DNA of 64,000 bases. It comes from Termitomyces sp. T153 (lineage: Eukaryota; Basidiomycota; Agaricomycetes; Agaricales; Lyophyllaceae). The DNA is taken from contig JACKQL020000126.1 in the NCBI GenBank assembly GCA_018296165.2, forward strand, positions 62,001 to 126,000, read 5' to 3'. The notes under the pieces are model-generated. The model made no database searches, was not told the DNA's origin, and saw only the letters and a list, made by a program, of their open reading frames with translations. Shown one piece after another: positions 44,373 to 55,902 of the stretch. Both the position numbers and the translations under genes were made by a program. The number at the start of each line of letters is the position of its first letter. Position 1 is the first letter of the stretch.

Positions 44373-45840
44373 TTACAGGCATTGAGAGTAATAATCTAAT
44401 ATTTGACGGTCTAAAAAGCGACTAGCGTTGCAAAGAATAAGACTTACCATTCAGTTTGGTGCAAACATATGGCGCAACACTACGGAGGGAATCCATCAGG
44501 ATCACTTGGCAAACAAGATCTTCACAGGAGCCTTACCACCCGGTTGGGCCTGTCCATCCAGTTCCACCACATTGACCGTATTGAGGTACGGTACCCGCTG
44601 ACGGCGTTGAAGTCGGAGTTGAACCTGTGGATGTAGATGTGGATTTGGATGTGGACGTGGACGTGGGATGCGCGCTGGTGGAGCTCGCGGTAGGGGATGC
44701 TGACGTCGTGGGCTATACACCGAAAATGCTTGAGTCACCATGTCGATTTGCAACCACCTGCATGCTTACAGCTGCTTTACTGCCGTATAGAGGGGGCCCC
44801 GGAATCGGGTATGTCTAGTGATGCTCAGCATGAAATCAGTGATCTGACGTTCTCAGGCTCACCGTTTCTGTTTGTGCAGCATTGGAGTAGACATCGATGA
44901 TCACTACAGAGGTTAGAAGTTAGGTCGTTAGACGTCCAGAATTTGAATACTTACAACCGGGGTCACTGTTTGAGTAGCCACCAGGGAATTTCACAAGCTG
45001 GCTGGCCGTCGGTGCAAGTGAGCCACCTCCGGAAATGTTGATCTGGGCGCATTCAGGATAGAATTGCTAGCAGGTCACCACGGGATTAGCCATAATCATA
45101 GGTTTGTAAGAAAAAAAGCGAACAGCAGGCAAAGAGTGAAGTGCAATAGTCTCGAAGCGGATCAAATAGTTACCACTAGGGACTGTACTCGGGATCGTTG
45201 TGGTCCAAGAGGAATTCTGGGCAATCATCTTCCCTGATCCCCAGGTTCCGCTGTATACTGTGCCATCAATCAAACCAGCTTCGTCAATTTTGAACTTTAT
45301 AGCCCATGATTAGTAGCATTACATTACAGCGGATCAATGAGATTTACCCATTCCAAGGTTGCAGCATTTACTCCGGTGCATGTGGATCCTGGACATTGAG
45401 CAAGATATGTCAACTGAAATTAACCGTTGACATAAGGAGCCTGATAGATTTTGATAGATTGGACTTCACTTACCATCGGACCAACATCGTGGGGCCAAAT
45501 TTGATTCCAGTAAGCAGTAATAGCTGATCCAGCAACTACATTCGCCGTGAGTTGAAGGGCGCCGGAAGAACCGTCGTCATTGCACGCGATTGTGGAATCA
45601 GTTGCATCTGTGATAGGATTGCTATAGGGCCATCAATACGTGAAAATTTCTTAACCAAAAGCTGATGAAATGGACTACACACTATGTGGACCATGGACGT
45701 TGAATGGATGTCTGGCCAACCGGGGTGTTGTATGGCTGCCAACCCCAGTACCAATTACCGGCGTTGGAGTAAGAGAGTACGCCTCCATGGGCCAAGACAA
45801 TAGGAAGGAATACAGAAAGAGTTGTAACTTGGGAAAGCAT
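44373..45840 (-). CDS. AA9 lytic polysaccharide monooxygenase with C-terminal CBM1
   Basis: A multi-exon secreted enzyme. The signal peptide [17 protein letters not shown] is followed directly by His (HGG), the N-terminal His of the copper histidine brace. The second His lies in IWPHDVGPM. The buried axial Tyr is in the conserved block [15 protein letters not shown] Ser/Thr-rich linker ([20 protein letters not shown]) leads to a CBM1 split over three exons: [17 protein letters not shown], then [11 protein letters not shown], then DYYSQCL with taa at 44373-44375. The Cys and aromatic residues of the cellulose-binding face are all present. AA9 enzymes oxidatively cleave cellulose and some hemicelluloses, usually paired with an electron donor such as cellobiose dehydrogenase (not in the window). 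A TATA box lies at 45881-45890. The inner exon limits were not all fixed. Confidence 0.92.
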
Positions 45841-45880
45841 AGCGGGTAGATGGTAACTAATGAGCCCCTCAGTCCATGGC

Positions 45881-45890
45881 TTTATATATA
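45881..45890 (-). promoter_or_regulatory. TATA box of the AA9 gene
   Basis: On the minus strand tatatataaa lies about 41 bp upstream of the start codon. Confidence 0.6.
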
Positions 45891-48026
45891 GATAAGCGAC
45901 CTCTCGTTTCACTATTGATTGATGTCAAAAATGTCGAAGTCAAAGGAGGCTCACAGCGTGACTTGATTATCCGCGGAAGGAGGCCGAACAAATCCAGTGT
46001 CGTTTCTTCCATTACTATACCCAGTGACAGAGGAATAGTCTACGGGGAAATAAATACGCTCTGATGAAGTCAGTGTATGACATCGTCTCTTTTTTTGGAA
46101 CGCAGTTCCGGAAGCGACGATCATATTAGTGGGTAATACTCATTGGCAAGGAAGGCATAAAAGAAAGCTTACTTGCTCAGGTGATACGTTTCAACCTCCA
46201 TTTGACAATCGTTGACACCTGATGCTTCGGCTCCGGTAGTTTCTAGCGGAAGCTCCTCATGACATATTGGACATGCAGGATGTATCCCGGAAAATGGCCG
46301 GATTGAGGGAATTACATCGGGTCAGGCAGGCGAAATCTCCATCAAACGTAGAGAAGTACTAGTCGTGGTATCCCGGAATCTCGTGTGTACCAAATTAGAC
46401 TACGGGGCGGTCAGAGTTTTCTGATTCCAGAGCAGCACCATCAACAACAAACGAAACACATTGTATTGATCGACAGCCCACTTTTTCTATCGGAGACTCG
46501 GAAGCTTGATCCATTCTTTTGGACCGTTGGAATGCAAAACGTAGGCATGTCTTGGCAAGGCAGGTGAGAATGTGTATAGGGAGTAAAAAGCCGCGCATTC
46601 TGCAACATATGTATCGGATACATAATCATGCTTGTTTTCCGCCCCATATGCAAACAGATCACCATATCGATATTCACTTCAACAGATACAAGATTGAACA
46701 GACAAAAGTTTTCGTAGCACATTCCGTATGAACAAGAATCCATAGACAAGGCTAAGACGTAACAATTCGCGACAATGAATTCGAGCAGTTGGAGAACTTG
46801 AACCAAAACGAGAGAAAGATGAATCTGATCCTCAAACCTTTGATTGAGGGAATGCCCTAGCATGTTTCTAGATCCGTCGTAGCTCAGACATTATGTTGAA
46901 TTTCCACTGGATTTGCAAGGAAATAGCACTAGGCAAAAGACACTACAGGTACGTTTGCATGCTAGGAAGTACTAAGCCAGTGCTCGTTGGAGTGAGTCGG
47001 GGGAGGAAGCTCCAAGCAAGCTCAGCGAGAAAATTACTTATGCTCTTGAAGATACCTCACGTCTCAAATACATGAGTACGAGAGTAGAACACTCACGTAT
47101 GCTCATGTTTGGGGACTCGCTGATGAAGGGATTGCACATTTCGAATCCTGCTAAATTTGTCACAACCACGTGGGTCGGGAAACTTTTCTGTTTGCGAATA
47201 TTTGCCACCTCGTCAATCTTAGTACTGTGATATGTATATGGTGATTCATTGGACTCTATACTTACGCATTTTGACGTCAAAAGAACCTGTTTCGTGTCAA
47301 ATTCTAATATTTCAACACTTGGCTGAGAATGCTCTCCCCTACTGTTAATGTGAATCCATTGAATGATGGATTCAAACTCATTCAATCTGCTTTCAAAGTT
47401 ATTCCTCTCGACATAGTGTTCCTCCAGTGTGGCCCTTGTTCACTTGCTCTACTACTTTTCTCTTAGATCTTGCTACGTGCATTTGACGGCTATCTGCTTC
47501 CGCTTCGGCCTCGTAAATGTCACGCTTTCTACTTTATCCGCTGTCTTAGCACGCACGGTACTTTCGTCTTTCTTGTGTATATTACATTGACCAACACTAC
47601 TTCTCGGTCTTTATCCACTGTTGCCCAAGTATATGATGCCGGATCCGGTGCCCCGGAATGCTACTACTTAGTTCTGTTTGTAGATCATAACATGCTCAAG
47701 AAACTGGAAAAGTTTGAGATGATATGAGCATTTCAACAAGTGGTAAAAGAGACTATGGAATGAAAAGTGGCCGATATAATGCACGATAGTCGACCTTCCG
47801 AATTCCGTTTGGCTTCTGTTCTTCGTCTCATTTCTGTGGATGGATTTTGGATTCCGAGTTCCAGTGTTTCGCTTAGATAGCCTTCTCCTCAAGCTCACAT
47901 GAGCACCCCATTTAACAAACGTGGGAGGCGGTCTTAGTAAGTATGAGAGTCTGAAGAGTCATAACTTGTCCTACCATGTGATCTCCATCCAATGACAACG
48001 GCTCTATAAAAACATTTCGAAGGAGG

Positions 48027-48035
48027 TATATAAAA
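48027..48035 (+). promoter_or_regulatory. TATA box of the dienelactone-hydrolase gene
   Basis: The sequence tatataaaa lies about 40 bp before the ATG at 48074. Confidence 0.6.
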
Positions 48036-48073
48036 CGCTGGTAGGAAGCTATCCGACACATTTGATCTCACAA

Positions 48074-49183
48074 ATGGCATCTCACGTCCTTGCAGGTCCA
48101 CCCGGAGACTGTTGTTTCAAGGCAGTGAAGCACTCTGGCACTCCAGTGGGCAAACGTATCGAGATCGCTGGCGTCCCCACCTACATTTCCGAGCCTTCGA
48201 CTCAACTAGCAGATGGACGTAAAAAGATCATTTTGTATCTTGCTGATGTCTTCGGCCCATTCTTCTTGAACAACCAACTCATTCAAGACTATCTCGCTGA
48301 AAATGGTTCGTTGGACTGCCTCTATTCTCTTATTTGTCTTTTTGTTCTGATACTTTGTAGGTTTCTTGGTCCTTGGAATAGATTATTTCTTTGGAGATGG
48401 GTTCGGTTTTCACCTCGATGAGGAAGGTTTCGATCGCATGGCTTGGATTGAAAATGCCAAGGTGAAGGCTAATGAGGTCTACCCCAAATGGCTCGAAACC
48501 GTTAGAGAAACCTACGGTATGAAATTTCATCCTGACAATTGCTCGAAACTTAAATCTATGCAAGGAACCGATGCGCGATACTTCTCCGTCGGTAAGTTTT
48601 CGCCCATCATTAACAAATACCGTAAAATTTGATCAACATAAGGTTACTGCTTCGGAGCGCCTTTTGCTCTAGATCTTGCCACGACGAACAAAGTTTCTGC
48701 ATGTATGTTAAGATTCTTATTTCTAATCAAATTACTCAGTCTCGCAGCGGCCTTCGCTCATCCTGCGTTCTTGAATGAGGAACATTTCACAAAGTTAACG
48801 AGTACGTTGTTTAATGGATGGGCCATCGCTCTGTTCTCGTCTCACATGTCATTCCAGAACCTCTTCTTCTGCTTTGCGCAGGTGAGGACATCTTTGTCTG
48901 TCAAGTATTGCGCTCATGACAAATGGTAGAATCTGATCATACCTTTCCGCTCGAGTCCCGTAGAAGGGCAGAAGACCTTTTGGTTGAGGCTAAAGCGTCC
49001 TACCACATCTCAGTCTTTTCTGGTGTCTCCCACGGGTTTGCAGTTCGTTGTGATCTTGAAATCGAGAATGAGCGTAAGTCGTTGTTTCTCTGAGTTGAGA
49101 TATCTAGTCACCGGCTTATAGGCTGGGCCAAGGAAGAGGCGGCACGTCAGACTGTCGATTGGTTTACCAGATTCAGTCAATAG
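48074..49183 (+). CDS. Dienelactone hydrolase family protein (alpha/beta hydrolase)
   Basis: A multi-exon gene. I start at MASHVLAGPPGDCC because the family begins here and the upstream in-frame Met would lie inside the leader. The oxyanion/substrate block VPTYISEP is followed by ILYLADVFGPFF and GIDYFFGDG. The nucleophile motif is GYCFGAP (near 48643) with Cys as nucleophile. The catalytic Asp is in AESDHTFP (near 48950) and the His in SGVSHGF (near 49030). The end is WFTRFSQ with tag 49181-49183. The Cys-Asp-His triad is therefore complete. Such enzymes hydrolyse dienelactones formed in aromatic ring breakdown, or related lactones and esters. The fungal cytosolic members are mostly uncharacterised, so the substrate is open. 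Confidence 0.9.
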
Positions 49184-49530
49184 GTAAAATGGTAAAGAAA
49201 TGCAAATTCAAGAAAGGACTGTATATGTACATGTGAACGTTTGTACTAGCACCAATGATAAACTTCCTGAGATTGGCAGATGTGACGCTTGGGGGTAGTA
49301 GTAGGGTCTAGTTCTGTTGACACTCACCCTCGTCATTAATTCCAAAGATCGCTAGATGTCCCTCCGAGGTGGAGCAATCTCTTCACTCAGGGTCAATCCA
49401 ATAACGATGGATGATGTTGTACAAGAAAACAAAGTGGTTGCGTGATAGTCAAAAATTGGTGCGCAAAATTGATGTTTAAGCGCCAAAGAGGTTTTAACAT
49501 CAATGTATTGGGATACATTGACATTAATGT
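49184..49530. other. Intergenic
   Basis: Holds 3' ends of the convergent genes. No coding seen. Confidence 0.5.
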
Positions 49531-50448
49531 TCAGTGACAGAATGAATGCTTCCAATTTGCAAAACTCACCACCCCATTCAACTTGAGTTCTTCAACGTTA
49601 AGGCTTGAAAGTTCGCTGAAAAGAGTGATAAGGTCTGGTATCGATGCAGGTAGAGATCCGTGCATTTCTCCAAGTTTAATAGAGACAATGGATGATGAGT
49701 AAAAGGAAAAATGAAAGTGGAGGATTATTGGTCTGATACTGAGGTGATAGAGACGTTTCATACTAGGTCTCCCAGGGAATAATGTGGCTTTGGTCAGTGT
49801 AGCCATACATGTTTGGTCTAACATGCATTGGCATGAACTCGCGTCGAGATCCAATGTCTGAAATCCCGCAAGGTGCGAAGGGTCGACGCCGTGAATCGTC
49901 AAAGCTTCCAAGCGGACTTTGACGAGAGATGAAGCGTTGGATTTGAAAGAACTAAAATGTAGAACAGAACAGGGCGCTGTCTGTACCACTTCGAAGGACT
50001 GTAATCCTATAAGAGAGAAGTGGAGAAGTAAAGGCATAATATTGCACAATGCAACGGCGCCCCCTGCGGTCTGACCTGTAGGTGCTTCCAGCGCTGTGCA
50101 TGCAATCCCATAAATGACACAGTATTGTGCATAGAGTGTTCGATGCGTCGGGGGGAACGGGAAGGTGCTGTATATTGACGTTGGTTCCCGGAGCGCTCGA
50201 GAAAAGACACGGGCCGCCGGGAGGACGTCTACTCGTGGTTGACGGGTGATCAGGCTATTACTCCAGCGCTGGAGAGCTAAGGGCCAGGAGTCACCAGTTC
50301 TTCGAGACATGAGATAAGAAGACATGGAGATGCAGCCCCCTGACAGTACTGTGCATCGCCCGAACAAATAGGAAAATGACACGAAGAATGTCTTCAGGGA
50401 TGGGTGAAGGGCATCATTACTAATGATGCCGATGGTGGTCTGGGGCAT
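49531..50448 (-). CDS. Hypothetical protein, possible F-box/leucine-rich-type fragment
   Basis: An open frame of 305 residues beginning MPQTTIGIISNDALHPSLKT. The C-terminal half has loosely leucine-rich segments (LVKVRLEALTIHGVD, FQTLDLDASSC, LSSLNVEELKLNG) like the ladder region of agaricomycete F-box proteins, but no F-box is visible. It could be the body of a longer spliced gene, a degenerate copy, or a distinct family. I am confident only that the frame is longer than chance would favour. Confidence 0.45.
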   Translation of the reverse strand: MPQTTIGIISNDALHPSLKTFFVSFSYLFGRCTVLSGGCISMSSYLMSRRTGDSWPLALQRWSNSLITRQPRVDVLPAARVFSRALREPTSIYSTFPFPPTHRTLYAQYCVIYGIACTALEAPTGQTAGGAVALCNIMPLLLHFSLIGLQSFEVVQTAPCSVLHFSSFKSNASSLVKVRLEALTIHGVDPSHLAGFQTLDLDASSCQCMLDQTCMATLTKATLFPGRPSMKRLYHLSIRPIILHFHFSFYSSSIVSIKLGEMHGSLPASIPDLITLFSELSSLNVEELKLNGVVSFANWKHSFCH

Positions 50449-53344
50449 TCATCCTACAGAGACATGTGAAAGATATCAAACTTTGAACTGAACCGAGCCT
50501 CAAGCGATGTTTTTGAACAAACCTGAAGATGCATCATGGCTGCCGGAAAAGAGCTATCCCGAGTCGGTGGATTGAATGTCCGTGATCAATTGACCGTATT
50601 ACTGAGGCTTAGTTGAGCTATTGAAAATCAGGAACCCGGGCGAGTTGTGTACATAGTACATAATACAAAGATGAACGCATAGATATCTGCTTCCATGCTC
50701 ATATTAAAGCGGTGCACCAAACAAAGATTGAAGCTATGAGTATGTGGTTTCTGTACCCGTGTCTCAATAACCAAGAAGAGGTAGTCCGAGCCGGGGGTAA
50801 TCTCATCAAAATGACTCCAAATGCTAAACGTTGCGGTCTACTTGTCGAGTTCAGATCGTCACGGTCCAAAGCCATGAGGCGTACATGAATTCCGATCCGG
50901 AAGCAAGAAAGATGTTTTAGAAGTAGAAGGACCTCATATATCGCCTTGAAAGGCGGATATGGAGTTAGGACTTGAGCAATTTTTGCACAAAATGCTCGGT
51001 TATCAGCTTTTAGATTCATAAAACGTACCTGATACCAGTTTAACTGCAACAGTGAAATGTTTCATTCAATCTCAATCTATTGTCCAATTCTAGCACCATA
51101 GGAGTTCGTTATACCCATGACATTGTTCGGGGGAAACTCGCAGACCTTAGTGACTCTTCAATAAAGGCCGCCCTTACAGAATTCTTGTGCTTGTTACAAT
51201 TGACATTACAAGCATGACGTTCCCTGTCAGTGCATGAAACTCCGGTACTCGATATCAGGCGAAATGACCGAAATCCCACAAGCATCTCACAAATGAAACA
51301 TCACCAACCAGGAATCTTAGCTGGAATAGAGAGAGGGATTTTCAGCCGCTGTATCCACCTCTGCATGGCCTCTGGGTGCACGGGTTTAAATTAAGGTCGA
51401 AGTTAAGCTTTCAGAGACCGATATCGGAACGATGTCCATGCTTCTCCAGGTTCTCACAAAGATAGGGTGGATACTAGAATCACGATAGATATCCAATGTA
51501 GGTTCGTGGACGTTTCAAGGATGGCTCCAGCTTGTTCACATAGAGAAGTGTACGAACCGGTGCCTGAGCAATTTGGGTACTGAAGGTAAGACCAATGCGA
51601 TCGCCATTGCGGTGACGGGGATATGGAGCTCCTACATCGTAACCAAGAAGTGAGAAGTCTATTGGTACAAACCTTGATCAATGTAATCACCAAAGGTTCG
51701 AGCCATGGGGAGATTCCTAACATATTGGGGTAACAGAAATAAGCTAATTGATAACGACGGAAAGCATTTTTAGGCGATGATTTCAGTTGAGTTGAGGATC
51801 GTCCGCAACGGAGATTTGCACGGTCTGGAAATGAGCTGTTGACAGTGCGGTGTCGACGCCTCAGGGCCAGGGTACATCGTCGTAGAACGATCAGTCCCAT
51901 GAGGTAGTGAGATGAAAAGAGCTTGTCGATTTAGGACGCATGATATTCGACCTAGACTCGACCTACTTAGCCTGGGCAGAAAGTTGCTTTTCACTCTCTT
52001 GTAGTGAAATTGTCCTATGCCGAACTCACGGTGTTCGATTTGCCGCCAGTCCCGAGCGTGAAGCTCAGGAGGCCTAAGGATACCATCCATTATTTCGGGG
52101 TCGGACAGCGATCGCACACTGTCCGGATAATCGTTCAATGAAGAACAGAGATATAGAACGGTAGTAGAGTGACAGGGATAGTAGTCGCCAGACTGACAAT
52201 GTCCAACGATTCGAGGCGACATCGTAAGAACAATTAAGCTGAAACTATTGATATAGAATCTTGTCCCATTGTCTCGATTTATATCGTCACTTACTGGCCG
52301 TGTCTCCTGAGTGATCAATTTTGAAACCTTTCGTGATAACATGGCATTAGTGCATCGCACTAGGAGTCCGTGGAGTCTCAGTTCATCGGTTTCGCCTCTT
52401 CTTCACTCGGGAAGAGGAGATGACTGTGGCGGGAAGAGGAGATATAGGTATAAAACGGATCGCGACATAGTCATGATGCGACTCACTTAAGATGTTTATT
52501 ATATCTCGAATTCTGACCGTAAACGTCGCACATGGAAAAGCACACAGCCTTTGAAATCTGGTATATTTGGAAGTCAGAACGGATCTTCACAATTCGCCAT
52601 ATCCGGCTAGTGTGAGCGAGAGAAGCCCTTTTCAAGTGTGTGAGTCCCCAGCGTCGAAGGACCCACAGAGTGGCTGCGATAGCAAGACATATGATCAAAA
52701 CCGCAGTATAGCCATTGAAGCTTATGACCAGGATTACTACAAATCGCCCTTGATTTGCCTATCAGTTGGTCCTCCTTGGTCCTTCGGGCCTCAAGCTCAA
52801 GTTCAACCGGGCCCGTTTTCAGTTGATCGATGAGGGCCGGACAATAGACAATGGTGTACTTGATCCTCGTTTTCGTTAAAGTCTTTTTGTGACAAGACTT
52901 TCGCGAGCGATTGGCTTCATACCAGTGGTCGTCATCGTGAAACGTGCCTTCACACAAGCATTGCAGCTTCAGGGAGACAATCGATCTGAGAACAAGCGTC
53001 ACAGAGTGTCACCCGTTGTGGTTGTTGCCCCAAAAGGCAATACCAACGAGAAAAATCTGCTTTGGGTTGAACACGTGGGAACGGGCTGCTGTCCTACGCA
53101 ATCAGTTCTGACTGATTCTACTGTAACTACTTGCCCATTGTGGTTGTGCCGTACTAATTGTTATCTTCATAGACACAAACCGGATGAATGGACTATAATA
53201 ACCCTTCTCACATTCCTTACTCTCTTCTCTGACGTTGGATTACCAATCCTCATAAATACCAAAGTCTTGAAGGTTACTCAAGACGACAATTGCGATACCA
53301 CTGTTATCTGATCACGAAATACAACCTACGCCTCACTACCACTA
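50449..53344. other. Degenerate or unrecognised minus-strand coding
   Basis: Frames at 50699-51049, 51454-51900 and 51770-52360 (all minus) contain protein-like runs (RPPELHARDWRQIEH; LSCFRIGIHVRLMALDRDD) but overlap in different frames and lack a family signature. They may be a decayed F-box-type gene. 52889-53311 (+) is unconvincing. Confidence 0.35.
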
Positions 53345-55149
53345 ATGACGGAATATGACTTCTCTCCTGAGGCTTATGAACAGTACATCCGGGGTCAACA
53401 GAGGATTAGAAGATGGGTCCACCACACGAACGAAACCCCAAAGGCGGATCCGTACCAGGCTGCCACGCCTGCCATTGACGTTCCTAGAGAAATTCTTCCT
53501 CCTTCTCGTATTTGGGACACCAACCCGCCTTGGTCTGCCCAGTCAGATGAGAAGAAGAAACCGAGGAAGCACAGGACACCTTCTGAGAAGGAGTTCGACC
53601 GCGAACGTAGGAATGACTGGAAATATAGTCATCGGGAACACATGGATACCTTGCGCACAGCTACTACACGTACCAAGGTGCCCCGAGTAAGGAGGTTATC
53701 ATACGACAGCACTATTCCCCGGCCGCCCCCGCTACAGAGCCGCAGTCTTCATCCGAGATCAAGGTTCCCAGCTGACCACCGCTTCTCTGACTCTCAAAAT
53801 ACCTCCTCCAGTTCTGAATATGTCCACGTCAGCCCCCCTCATACAAACCGAAAACGCTCTTCCAGTGTGCAAGCCCCGATTCGTGTGCCGCTGCCTGGGC
53901 CACTTCCTGGTCCTATGCCCCTTCCTGGTCTTAAGCTACACTATGTTTATGGCCCGGAAATCAACGCCCAGGTTGTATTGGATGAGAAGCCAAGTGAGAA
54001 AGGCTATTATCATTCATCCACACGGCGCAACAAACCAACTCGATCCCAGACCGTACCCCGCCTTTCGCCTCCGCCTGCCTCAGCGCCAGTGTACCCTTCG
54101 CAGCAGAATCAAGGTCACCACCAATATCACAGTAGCTCGAGTCCTGTTCTACATCGACCTCAACAGGTACCACAACAGCAACCCCGCCCAGTGGCGGCTT
54201 ACCCGTATCCATATCCATACGCTCCTTCGCCACTGTCCCCGCCGAATACTGCTCCAGCCTATCCATATCCTCGCTCGCCGGGGGGTTTCATGCCTGAACC
54301 ACCAAAGTTACCAGGACAGAGAGTATGTTGTTTTTATTTTTATTACATCTGTACAGGACTAACTTCAAGCTTGCTCAGCCCAAACCGTTTTTGAAGCGCA
54401 TGTTTCTCAACTTCGCTAGTCAAAAAAAAGCCAATTTTACCAATGAAGACTCTGAGGACAAAACGACTAACAAAACAGGAGACTTGGGCTCGCTTTCTCA
54501 ACCATCAACTCCGTCTCCGACAAGCCCTATGAAATCGAAAACATGGTTAGGCAGTCCTGTCAAGAATAAGTTAATCAAAACTCATCGCAAGGAGCCGTCA
54601 GAGACAATGCCGAGGTCGAATTCGTCGTTGGATCGCTGGCCCGGATCTGGCGGTGGGGAACCTGGAATTGGAGGAGATGAGAGAGGCTGGTTCAAAGGTC
54701 CGCAGGATGCGGGTAAGGAGAGGGAGAGAGCGAAAGAGAGGGAGAAGGAGAGAGAGAGAGAAACAGAGAGAGAAACGGCTAGAACGAGAGAGGAGAAAAG
54801 GCGAGATGAGAAAGGGAGAATGGAGTCAAGAGCCGGACAACGATATGGGGAGAATGACCGGAAGAAGGAGAGGAGTGATAGGGAAAAGGATAGGGAAAGG
54901 GAGAGGCATAAGAACAGGCGGCGAGATAGATCCAGATCTGGGTCACGGGAACGACATAAAGACAGAAAGGATAGGGAGCATCATGACCGCCATCGAGGTC
55001 GGCATCAGCACCGAGAGCGATCGCGGTCGTACGAAAGAGATCAAGCGCATGAACTAGATAGGGAACGGGGGAGAGACAATGAAAGGGAACGAGGGAGAGA
55101 CAGGACCCCCCGCCATCGAAAGCCCAAGGAGAAGACAGCGCGAGGATGA
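53345..55149 (+). CDS. MTEYD-family protein, paralog 1, with RE/RS-rich tail
   Basis: Exons 53345-54322 and 54379-55149 join in phase 0 and give 582 residues. The head is MTEYDFSPEAYEQY, then QQRIRRWVHHTNET, matching paralogs 2 and 3. The middle is Pro/Ser/Tyr-rich (PYPYPYAPSPLSPPNT), as in paralog 3. The second exon differs from both relatives. After a Ser/Pro segment (SPTSPMKSKTWLGSPVK, possible phosphorylation sites) it becomes an approximately 150-residue charged run of Arg-Glu, Arg-Asp and Arg-Ser (RSRSGSRERHKDRKD), like the RS/RE domains of nuclear RNA-processing proteins. Nuclear location is inferred from this alone. No folded domain is visible outside the head. Confidence 0.82.
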
Positions 55150-55902
55150 AAGATGAGGTGGTCTAGGCGTGTAAGTTGAGGTTATCCTGTGCGGCCGTCG
55201 CTGGTATTCGCGAAACCAGTCAGGCATGGAAAGTGTAAGAGATCTAGTCGTTTATCTCCGCTATCGAATCAAACTGTTCATGTTCTATTATATATGTAGA
55301 ATTTTCTGCCCGATACATACGCATTTGGATGTACATTGTAGTGCAGTTTGTTATGCCTCATATCCTACGTTGTTACATCTTATACATTCTAGAGTTCCTG
55401 GTTTTGTATGTGTAGTCTCTGCCTGCGCTGTTGCAACAACTCGAAGCTTAAGGGCGAGGTTGTATGTAATGCTATATATAGGGAGAATCGGGTATATGTA
55501 AGATCATTGATATCCGACTAATCATTTGTGTGAAATTCGAATTCCTCTGTTTTGTTTTGGATTTTCACATACTTACCCCTGTCAGTATATGAAATTGTGA
55601 CCACACCGAAAGACTGACTATTCTCAATTTTCCCTAGCGAATGAGTGGTACCTTTAAGCCTCCTGTCCTAGCCGATTACAATGGTGTCAATGAACTTATT
55701 ATTATGATGAAGTTCATGGCCACTCGCGTAACGAATGGCTTTTGGCTTGTCCCAGACCTCCATGCATACTTCATGGTCCGTGGCTCCGGGTATGGCTTCC
55801 ATCAACCGGTCAACATGCTTCGTGCATGGTCCCCCGCATTCCTTTGTTCCACCATAAATAATATGGCCTCCACCCCATATTCCGGTCCACTGACCTCTCC
55901 AT
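55150..55902. other. Intergenic between tandem MTEYD paralogs
   Basis: AT-rich downstream region of paralog 1 and promoter of paralog 2. The frame at 55641-56222 overlaps paralog 2 in another frame and is not credible. Confidence 0.5.

Larger units (their letters stand above)
45841..48073. other. Long intergenic region
   Basis: Frames at 46441-46863 (-) and 47038-47385 (-, 115 residues) show no recognisable motif or splice logic. No supported gene. Confidence 0.45.

Noticed and set aside
46441..46863. 140-residue minus-strand frame
   Set aside because: No motif, no splice context, unusual composition. Probably chance.
54653..55057. Second Arg/Glu-rich frame inside paralog 1
   Set aside because: Frame shadow of the purine-rich tail exon.
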